Source: Candidatus Eremiobacteraceae bacterium (GTDB lineage: Bacteria; Vulcanimicrobiota; Vulcanimicrobiia; Eremiobacterales; Eremiobacteraceae). Taken from it: a stretch of 64,000 nt of DNA. Positions 42,908 to 51,400 of the stretch are shown here, in pieces. Under the pieces are notes generated by a model. That model had not been told where the DNA came from, did not search any database, and saw only the letters and a list, made by a program, of their open reading frames with translations. The position numbers and the translations under genes were made by a program. Within the stretch, counting starts at the first letter, position 1. Each line of letters opens with the position of its first letter. The stretch lies in contig DATGJI010000005.1 in NCBI GenBank assembly GCA_035295225.1, positions 45,333-109,332 of the forward strand, written 5' to 3'.

Positions 42908-43159
42908 TCATGGATGGAGGCGGCGCGTTTGGATGTCGGGCGCCTCGATTTCGCCAGTCACTTCAAGGTGATCGACGCGCAGTCGTCCGACAGTCAGATC
43001 TCCGATGATCAACGATCGAAGTTTTCCGTCGAGAACCGATGCGCGTTTGATCGCGAGGCGTCCGATCGCGATCGTGCCGACGGCGAGAGCGCCGATCGCG
43101 AACGCACCGACCGCAAACGCTCCAACCGCCATCGCTATTCTTGGCTCGGGTCTTTTCAT
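42908..43159 (-). CDS. Small A-x-G repeat protein
   Basis: 83 residues from ATG 43159, preceded by GAGGAGAAGTAGGTGATCCG. Residues 9-37 run as five-residue repeats of the pattern A-(V/I)-G-x-(F/L/I): AVGAF, AVGAF, AIGAL, AVGTI, AIGRL. The tail repeats LIIGDLTVGRLRVDHLEVTG in a similar rhythm. The regularity suggests a beta-helical stack like pentapeptide-repeat proteins, or a hydrophobic membrane segment. No family is recognised. Confidence 0.6.
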   Translation of the reverse strand: MKRPEPRIAMAVGAFAVGAFAIGALAVGTIAIGRLAIKRASVLDGKLRSLIIGDLTVGRLRVDHLEVTGEIEAPDIQTRRLHP

Positions 43160-43376
43160 CGGATCACCTACTTCTCCTCAGGACGCTTGCATCCACGATT
43201 AGACTTGGCGTTTTTTCATTCAAGAGCAGAACGTCGAGCACGGCGTTATTTTTGCGCTCGGATGTCATCGCGCCCTCTAGCGCGTGTCGCAGGGCGCAAT
43301 AGACCAAATTAAGAAATCGCCGACCGTCAAAGCAGGAAATCTCATCGCTCGAACTTTTTGAGGAAATTCAGACGCT

Positions 43377-45983
43377 ATGAGACAGCTCGGAATAGCAGCC
43401 GCGATCACTGCGGCCGCGCTAGCGGCGATCACCGTGTCGGCGACGCCCGCGAGAGCTGCTGCGAGCCAGCAGCCGTCCGATTATGCGACCTTCACGCAGC
43501 AGGCGCAATCGCAACCCGGCCTCTTCACCATCTGGCGCAAGGATGGCCGAGTCTATCTCGAGCTCAAGCCGGATCAGTTCGATCACGATTACATCGAGTC
43601 GATCGTCCCCGGCAACGGCGCCGGCGGCTGGTTCATCGTGTGGGGCAATACGGATCATCTCCCGGCGATGCTCGTGCGGTTTCAGCGGATCGGAGACAAA
43701 GTGGCAATCGTCTGGCCGAACACGAGCTTCGTCGGCACGCCAGGCACGCCGCCCGCGCGCGCGATTGAACGGAACTTTCCGCAATCGGTCGAGGGCATCG
43801 GTTCGATCGTCGCGACCGACCCCGTATCCGGCGACGTGATCTTCGACGCATCGCCGCTGCTCGATGATGAACTCGACCTCGCCGACATCATCAATCCCTC
43901 GTTAAACCTCACACACGGCGATCAGTACAAGCTGGACGACAGCCGGACGTTCTTCGGCCCGACCAAAGCGTTTCCAAAAAACGTGCTGATCGAGGCGGAT
44001 CAGACCTGGGCGACATCGACGCCGCACGTCATCGACACGGCGCCCGACGCGCGCAGCGTGCAGATGCGCATCGAGTACAATTTCGCTGAATCGCTCGGCG
44101 ACGCGGATTACGTACCTCGCTATGCGGACGATCGGCTCGGGATCTACGACGATATTTATCTGCAGTTCGATCACGATCATCAGGTCGAGCGAAAACTGCG
44201 CTATTTGATCCGCTGGAATATGCAGCCGTCGGACCCGTCGAAATCGATCTCGCCTGCGAAGCATCCGATGATCATCTATATCAGCAACACCGTGCCCGAG
44301 CAATATCGGCCGGCCATCCGCGGCGCGGTGCTCGAGTGGAATGCGGCGTTCGAGCGCATCGGCATCAGCAATGCCGTTCAAGTGCGCGATCAGCCCGACG
44401 ATCCGTCATGGGATCCGGACGACATCCGCTACAGCGTCATCCGCTGGGTCACCGAGTGGCAGCCGTCATTCGGCGCCGACTCGCAGACGCTGTACGATCC
44501 GCGCACGGGCCAAGAGTTTCGGACGGGCATCTTGCTGAGTGCCGATGCCGCCGGCCTGAACAATTGGCGTTATTTCATCCAGCCGAACGACAATGGAACG
44601 CAGGAAGACTCAACCGTCTCGTCAGCCGAAGATGCATTCGTTGCGCAGGATCGGATGTTCGGGGCACTCGCGCTCGACCTGATGAACCCGCAATGGGGCG
44701 ATCGTCTGCCGGACTGGTATGTCGATGACGCGATGCGCTCGACCGTGCTGCACGAGATGGGCCATAACATGGGGCTGCAGCACAACTTCATCGGGTCGGA
44801 GGCATATTCGGCCAAGGACCTGCAAAGCAAAGCCTTCACGACGAAGTACGGTACCGTTTCGTCGGTCATGGAATACGATCCGATCAATATCTGGCCGAAG
44901 GGCACGAGCCAAGGCACGTATTTCATGGACACGCTCGGGCCATACGATTACTACGCCATCAAATGGGGCTACGCGCGCATTCCTGGCGCGTCGACGCCCG
45001 ACCAGGAATGGCCGACGCTCGAACGGTGGGCGCAAGCATGGTCGGATCCGCGCTATCGCTACGGTTCGGATGAGGACGTCTCGTGGGGCGACGGCCACGC
45101 GGTTGATCCTCGCGTGCAGACGGGCGACCTGACCAACGACAACCTGGCGTGGGCCGCCGTGCAGTTCGACCTCACGCGCGGGCTCATGCGCACGCTGGAC
45201 TCACGCGAGCCGCGCGTGGGCGAGCCGTACGAGTTCGAGCGCAAAGCGTTCAGCGTTCTGTTCAACAAAGAACAATCGCTGGCGCGGATCGGCGAGAACT
45301 ACATCGGCGGACAATATTTGTCGCGCGCACATCGCGGCGATGCGGGCGCGCAACCGCCGATCGTGCCCGTGCCGCGAGCCGAACAAGAGCGAGCGCTGGC
45401 GCTGCTCGATAAGTATGTCTTCGCGAGCAGCGCATGGAACGTCTCACCGACGCTGCTGAGCCATCTTGGATATTCGGAATGGTCAGGCTACGGTTACGTG
45501 AGTTGGACCGGCTACGGCAATCTGCCGTTCTGGGCGTACAATCCGCCGGCGCAGCACGACTATTCGATCGTCGACGCGATCGGCGAATTCCAACAGCAAG
45601 CGCTCAATGCGATGTTCAAGCCGGCAGTGCTCGATCGGCTCGTGCGCAATCCGCTCGAGTCGCCGGGCGGTCCGACGCTGACGGTGGACGACCTATTCGA
45701 TCACATGCAGGCGACGATATTCGGGGACCTAAACGCCAAAAACGTACGCGACATCCCGGTGCTGCAGCGCGAGTTGCAGGCGCGCTATGCGCGTCTGCTC
45801 ATCTCGATCGCCACCGCTCCTACGCCGGGCACGCCGTTTGCGGCGCAAGCCGCTGCACGCGCCAAGCTCGACTCGTTGGCATCTTCGGTTTCGACGTCGC
45901 TACGGTCGACGTCGCTCGATGGCGACGCGCGCGCGCATCTCGAGCTGCTACGCTCGCTCGTCGCAACGGCGTTGAAGACGTAG
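43377..45983 (+). CDS. Secreted zinc-dependent metalloprotease (DUF5117/DUF4953 type)
   Basis: 868 residues with a signal peptide (MRQLGIAAAITAAALAAITVSATPARA). An N-terminal DUF5117-like beta region (about 40-260) contains GLFTIWRKDGRVYLELKPDQFDHDYIESI. The catalytic domain has the extended zinc motif HEMGHNMGLQH (His459, Glu460, His463, His469) of the metzincin type, with SVMEYDPINI as the Met-turn. The DUF4953-like C-terminal region is helical. The gene is 217 bp from the A-x-G gene, preceded by GAGG at 43360-43363. It lies next to alpha-2-macroglobulin genes, the classical protease traps. Confidence 0.9.
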   Translation: MRQLGIAAAITAAALAAITVSATPARAAASQQPSDYATFTQQAQSQPGLFTIWRKDGRVYLELKPDQFDHDYIESIVPGNGAGGWFIVWGNTDHLPAMLVRFQRIGDKVAIVWPNTSFVGTPGTPPARAIERNFPQSVEGIGSIVATDPVSGDVIFDASPLLDDELDLADIINPSLNLTHGDQYKLDDSRTFFGPTKAFPKNVLIEADQTWATSTPHVIDTAPDARSVQMRIEYNFAESLGDADYVPRYADDRLGIYDDIYLQFDHDHQVERKLRYLIRWNMQPSDPSKSISPAKHPMIIYISNTVPEQYRPAIRGAVLEWNAAFERIGISNAVQVRDQPDDPSWDPDDIRYSVIRWVTEWQPSFGADSQTLYDPRTGQEFRTGILLSADAAGLNNWRYFIQPNDNGTQEDSTVSSAEDAFVAQDRMFGALALDLMNPQWGDRLPDWYVDDAMRSTVLHEMGHNMGLQHNFIGSEAYSAKDLQSKAFTTKYGTVSSVMEYDPINIWPKGTSQGTYFMDTLGPYDYYAIKWGYARIPGASTPDQEWPTLERWAQAWSDPRYRYGSDEDVSWGDGHAVDPRVQTGDLTNDNLAWAAVQFDLTRGLMRTLDSREPRVGEPYEFERKAFSVLFNKEQSLARIGENYIGGQYLSRAHRGDAGAQPPIVPVPRAEQERALALLDKYVFASSAWNVSPTLLSHLGYSEWSGYGYVSWTGYGNLPFWAYNPPAQHDYSIVDAIGEFQQQALNAMFKPAVLDRLVRNPLESPGGPTLTVDDLFDHMQATIFGDLNAKNVRDIPVLQRELQARYARLLISIATAPTPGTPFAAQAAARAKLDSLASSVSTSLRSTSLDGDARAHLELLRSLVATALKT

Positions 45984-45985
45984 AA

Positions 45986-46097
45986 TATAGGGCGGCCCTT
46001 TACGGCCCGCCGGCGGACCATAAAGGTCCGCCCTACATAGCGGCGGACCATAAAGGTCCGCCCTACATAACGAGGGCCGACTAGCGTCGGCCCCTTC
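45986..46097. repeat. Family A units followed by a family B half-unit
   Basis: TATAGGGCGGCCC-TTTAC-GGCCCGCC leads into GGCGGACC-ATAAA-GGTCCGCCCTACA, then a second GGCGGACC hairpin at 46042-46067. Just after, AGGGCCGACTAGCGTCGGCC (46073-46092) is a family B half-unit with the inner stem GGGCCGAC-TAGC-GTCGGCCC. It sits between the convergent metalloprotease and pbpC genes. Confidence 0.88.
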
Positions 46098-46117
46098 AGA
46101 TCAGCTCGTCAGATACA

Positions 46118-48427
46118 TCATGGCGGGGCGGTGGAGAAGCCGGTAGGGAGCGGTTGAGGAACGGTGCGGCGCACGCTGAACTCGATGCGGTCGTGCGCGC
46201 GTCCGGCGATTGCCTCTAACGCGAAACGCCCCGGACGCAGGCGCCAGATGGCGCTCGCGCTACCGTTTGAGGATAACTGCGAACCGTCCAATCGCCACCG
46301 AACCGTCGCATCCTTTGGCGCCGCAGCCTGGAATTCGAGCGCCTGGGCTCCGGTCGTTTCAGTCGCGGAGTCCGCGACGTGTAAGGCAAACGTGTCGCCG
46401 TCGCGCGGGAAGACGATGTGCACACCCGAGACGACGGGCGCAGACGTGAGCGTCACAGCGGTGCGAACGCCTGGCCCGCAGCAAGGCAACGGCCGCGTTG
46501 CAAAGTACGCGGCGAGATCCTGCGGATACAAATATTCCAAGACGGTGGCGGGGCACGTCGGTCCCGGAATGGCGCCGGTCGTGGCGCAGATCGGCTCGCG
46601 GACGAGGCCCGAAGGGGGAGCGAACGGGTAAGGATCGTGTCCTTCGTGCAGATGCAGCATGATGCAATTCCAGAGCGGCGCGGCTCCCGTCACCCCGGAG
46701 ACGTTGCGCATCGGCCTGCCGTCGAAGTTGCCGACCCAGACACCCACCGTGTACTCGGTCGTATAGCCAACCGTCCACGTATCGCGATAATCCGATGACG
46801 TGCCAGTCTTCACGGCGGCGGGAAACGGCGGCGCGAGCATCGAGTCGACGCCGAAAGACGCGGCGCGCGCGTGCGCGTCGGCCAGCATGTCGGTGACAAG
46901 TGCCCAGCTGGGTGCGTCGCCGATGAGATCGTCCACAGCGGGAGCGGCGGCGCTGCCTTCGATCGTGCGCAGCGAAACGGCGGCGCCGCCGCGTGCGGCT
47001 GTGAGATACGCGTGCGTCAGCTCCCACAAACTCACTTCACCCGACCCAAGTGTCAGACCGAGCCCGTAGTATTCGGGCGGATGATTGAGATGCGAAAAGC
47101 CGAGCGCGTGCAGCCGGTCGAGAAACGATGCGACCCCGATGGACGAGAGAACTCGGACCGCAGGCACATTGAGGGAGTCGGCAAGTGCGATTCGCACGCG
47201 CACCGGGCCGAGATAGTCACCGGAGTAATCGCTCGGACTGTAGAGCTCGCCGCCGGGTATCGCGTAATACGAAGGGACGTCCTCGAGAATCGTGTTGGGA
47301 TGGATCGACCGCGCTTGCAGTGCGAACTGGTAAAGGAAGGGTTTCAATGTCGAGCCGGGTTGGCGCAGGCTCTGAACCCCGTCGTTGCTGCCAAGGGCCG
47401 CTCGATCGAAATAGTTCGCCGAGCCGGCGTACGCGAGGACATCTCCGGTCCGGTTGTCCACGACGAGTGCCGCGGCTTGGTGTGCGTCGTGCCCGGCAAG
47501 GTCTAAAGTCGTCTGACGGACTTGCGCCTCGACAAACTCTTGCAGCGGGCGGTCGAGTGTGGTTCGAACGCGCGACGTGCCGGGCGGCAGCGCTGAAGCG
47601 ACGTAGAAGAGGAAATGCGGCGCCGCGACGATGCCGCCCCCGCGCGGGCGAAGTGAGATATCCTCAGCACTCGCCGCGGACGCTTGCGACTGCGTGACAT
47701 ATCCGTCCGCGACCATGCGCCCGAGCACGTAGGACTGGCGTGCACGAAGGGCCGCCAGCTTGTCGTACGGATCGAGGCCGGTCGGATCGTTCGGCAACGC
47801 GGCCAGGAGACTCGCCTGCGCGAGGTCGAGGCGAGCCGCCGTCGTGTCGAAGTAGGTGCGTGAGGCAGCCTCTACTCCATAGACGTTCCCACCCATTGGG
47901 AGACGGTTGACGTAGGCCTCAAGGATCTGGGAGCGGTCCGAGCCTGCCGCGATCCGCCACGCCCCCCAGATCTGCGCGGCCTTGCCTGCGACCCCTTCGC
48001 CGCTCGGCCCGAGCATGCGCGCGAGCTGCATCGTGATCGTCGACGCGCCGCTGACCACCTTGTGTTCTCGAAGCAGCTGCCATGCGGCACGGATCGCCGC
48101 CGCTCCGTCGAGCGGACCGTGATGCCAGAAACGACCGTCTTCGGCGGCGACGATCGCATGGACGAAGTCCGGCGCGACCTGGCCGAGGGGCACGTACGCC
48201 GTGTGTTCCTGGTCGCGCGAGAGCACCGTGCCGAGCGGCAGACCATTGCGATCGAAGAAGTCCACGGCCGGCGTGTCTGCCGTAAGCGCCGACGCACGGA
48301 TCGGCGCGACGTACGGGATGAGTCGTAGAACGGCGCACGCAAGGGCGGCGAAGAACGCGATGCGGATGCCCGGGCGGCGCGTAAACGCGAACAGACGAAC
48401 GAGGAATGTGCGCACGTGCTCAAGCAT
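46118..48427 (-). CDS. pbpC: Penicillin-binding protein 1C
   Basis: 769 residues. An N-terminal membrane anchor (IRIAFFAALACAVLRLIPYV) is followed by a glycosyltransferase 51 domain with EDGRFWHHG (Glu96) and SGASTITMQLARML. The transpeptidase has SxxK in GSTLKPF (Ser359, Lys362), SLN (418-420) and KTG (540-542), all catalytic residues intact. The C-terminal BiPBP_C-like beta domain (about 690-769) is typical of PBP1C. The gene is divergent from the first alpha-2-macroglobulin gene; in many diderm genomes pbpC is linked to such a gene. Confidence 0.95.
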   Translation of the reverse strand: MLEHVRTFLVRLFAFTRRPGIRIAFFAALACAVLRLIPYVAPIRASALTADTPAVDFFDRNGLPLGTVLSRDQEHTAYVPLGQVAPDFVHAIVAAEDGRFWHHGPLDGAAAIRAAWQLLREHKVVSGASTITMQLARMLGPSGEGVAGKAAQIWGAWRIAAGSDRSQILEAYVNRLPMGGNVYGVEAASRTYFDTTAARLDLAQASLLAALPNDPTGLDPYDKLAALRARQSYVLGRMVADGYVTQSQASAASAEDISLRPRGGGIVAAPHFLFYVASALPPGTSRVRTTLDRPLQEFVEAQVRQTTLDLAGHDAHQAAALVVDNRTGDVLAYAGSANYFDRAALGSNDGVQSLRQPGSTLKPFLYQFALQARSIHPNTILEDVPSYYAIPGGELYSPSDYSGDYLGPVRVRIALADSLNVPAVRVLSSIGVASFLDRLHALGFSHLNHPPEYYGLGLTLGSGEVSLWELTHAYLTAARGGAAVSLRTIEGSAAAPAVDDLIGDAPSWALVTDMLADAHARAASFGVDSMLAPPFPAAVKTGTSSDYRDTWTVGYTTEYTVGVWVGNFDGRPMRNVSGVTGAAPLWNCIMLHLHEGHDPYPFAPPSGLVREPICATTGAIPGPTCPATVLEYLYPQDLAAYFATRPLPCCGPGVRTAVTLTSAPVVSGVHIVFPRDGDTFALHVADSATETTGAQALEFQAAAPKDATVRWRLDGSQLSSNGSASAIWRLRPGRFALEAIAGRAHDRIEFSVRRTVPQPLPTGFSTAPP

Positions 48428-48480
48428 CTCAAAGGTACGCGCGGATGTCGCGATGGATTCGCATGGACGGACGGTTAGTC

Positions 48481-51400
48481 ATGCAGACGATCGGCGTCGC
48501 TTACGTGCCGGTACGACGTATACGCATCGGCGTCTTTGCCGTGTTGGCCGTCGCCTTCGCCGGCGGCTGCGCGCATCGCGCAGTGCCGTTGGCCGCCGTG
48601 GCGCCGCTGCCGGCGCCGTCGGTCGCGCCGTGGATCGAACAGATCAGCCCGCTCGGGCAAGCAGACACGCTTTCACAGATCCGCATCATCTTCAAGTCGC
48701 CGATCGTTCCCGTCACGAGCATCGAAAGCCCGGCGACGCAGAGCGTGCTCGCGAAATTCTCCGTGGAGCCTGCTCTTGCAGGCCATTTCCGCTTGCTCAC
48801 GCCGCGCATGGTCGGATTCCAAGCCGATGCCGCCATTCCGATGGCCACGCGCGTGAAGGTCACGCTGGCCGCCGGACTTGCAGATCTCTCGGGTCACACG
48901 CTGACGTCCGATCTCTCATGGACGTTCAACACGCAGCCGGTCACGCTGACCAATCTTCCAGGCACCGCGGACGACGGCTCGCCGCAAGACGAGCCGACGC
49001 CGAGCGCACTGAATCCCGTGCTCAAAGTTCGCGCCAACACCGAACTCGATATCGAGTCGTTACGCGACCATACCACACTGTCAGCCAAAGGCGGAACGTC
49101 CGTTCCGATCGACGTTGAACGCGACACCTCGACACCGGGTCCGGATTCGGGCGACGGAGACACGAGCGATTCGACGACGGCCTTTGACGCATCGCAGAAT
49201 TCGTGGAACTACACGATCGCGCCGCGCTCCGATCTTGCCAAGGGCACGCACTACTCGCTAAAATTCTTGCCGGGCATCGCGCCGGCGAACGGCAATCTCC
49301 CGAGCACCGATACGTTCGTCGGCCAAGTCGTCACCTATTCGCCGCTCGCGCTGCAGAAAACAGAGATAACCGGCGAGCCGAACGCCGAAGGGCCTGCCGG
49401 CAGATTCGTCAACGGAATCATCCAGCTCGATTTCAATAACCCGCTCGATGCCGCATCGGCGAACACAAATGTGACCGTACAACCGGCGCCATCCGATCCG
49501 AAAAGCCTCGTCTACGCATACGACGGCGACAACACGATCGGAATCAATCCCGCGGTCTTGAGCCCGGACACGGCCTACACGATCACGATCCACGCGGGCC
49601 TGAAAGACCAATTCGGTCAGACGCTGGACAAAGATGTGACGGCGCACTATCGGTCCGGCGATCTCGCCGGGGACATCTGGGCCGCACAGGATTTCCATAT
49701 CTTCCCGATCGGCACCGGCCTGCGGCTGGACATCGCAACGGTCAATCTGCCGAAATCCGGCTTCCGCGCGGCATATCGAGCGCTCACGCCGGACGACCTT
49801 GTCTGGTTCGATCCGTCCGGGAGCAACGTGTCGACGATTCTCCCCGACGATTCCGCGTGGTCGACGGTTCCCGTGACCGGACAGCGCAATCAACTCGTGA
49901 CTACGTCGGTGCCGATCGAAGACCGCTTGGGAAGCAAGAGCGGCGTGCTTGCATACGGCATCGAAGCCGACACGAATCAATACCACGACGACGGAGGGAC
50001 CAAATGGCGGACGCGTCAGATGCTCGGCGTCGTCCAGCTCACCGACCTCGGTGTCTTCGCGCAGTTCTTTCCGGCGCAGGCAATCGTGCGCGTCAATCAT
50101 CTTTCCGACGGCGCACCGGCAAGCGGCGCGACCGTGCAGATCTACCGCTCGTATTCGTCATACGACAGCACGATCGGAAGTCTGACGAGTCCGTGCGCGG
50201 TCGGCGCGACCGATGCCACCGGCGTGGCGCGATTCGGGAGCGCCGCGATCGCGGAGTGCATGTCCGGTTACGTCTCGACGAACACGGATACGGATCAAGC
50301 GCCCGACCTCCTGACCGTCGTCCGCACGAACACCGACTGGTCGTACGTCCGCACGCTTTCGTACGACGGTGCGTGGCAAGACGGCCTCGACGGCGATTGG
50401 GGTCAAGGCCGTCCACAATCGCGCGGCGCGATCTATACGGATCGTCAGTTGTATCAGCCCGGCGAAACCGTCAAGATCGCAACGGCGGCGTTCGCGCTTG
50501 CCGGCGGCCAGCTCAAACGTGAGACCGGCGCACAATTCCGCGTCGCGCTCGACGATCCGAACGGCAATCACTCGCTCGTCGGCACGGCGACCGCCGATTC
50601 GTTCGGAAGCTTCAGTCAGTCGCTCACGCTCGCGCAGAATCAGCCGCTCGGATATTACGCGCTCACCGCAACCGGCGATGACGGCGTCACGATCACCGGC
50701 GGTTTCCGCGTGGCCCGGTTCCGCGCGCCCAATTTCAAAGTCGCGCTGACGCTTGACAAGTCGTATGCACAAGCTGGGTCGACGGTAAACGCGACCGGGA
50801 TGAGCACGTACCTGTTCGGCGCGCCCGTGCAGGGCGGCAAGACGCAAGTGTTCGTCACGCGCGCACAGATGTCGCCCGCGCCGAAGGGCTGGGACGCCTA
50901 TAGCTTCGGGCCGCAATGGTTCTGGCCGGACCAGCCGCCGACCGTGACGAGCGATGTTCTCCAAGCCAACGGAACCGTCGACCAAAGCGGCGCGAGTTCG
51001 CAAGCGGTGAGCGTTGCGGCCGACCTTCCGTACCCGATGTCGTATCGCGTCGATCTGCAGACAACCGACATCTCCAATCTTTCGGTTGCGGATTCCCAAT
51101 CGTTCACGGCCCTGCCATCGCTTTCGCTCATCGGATTGAGCAACGACTGGGTCGCCACGGCCGGCAAACCATTTTCCGTGCACGTCGTCGTCGTGGACCC
51201 GGACGGGAAACCGCTCGCGGGCAAAGCCGTTCATCTCGACCTGCAATCCATGAAATATATCTGGGCCGGTCAGATCGTGGAAGGCGGCGAGGCTCCGCAG
51301 GACCGCGTGATCTATTCGAGCGTGGCGTCGACGGACGTGACGTCTAGCGACTCGGATCAGACGGTTTCGCTGACTGCGCCGGCATCGGGTTCGTACCGCA

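Noticed and set aside
43160..43376. A gene in the gap between the A-x-G protein and the metalloprotease
   Set aside because: The plus-strand frame there runs antisense over the A-x-G gene and has no family features; only leader sequence and a ribosome site are supported.
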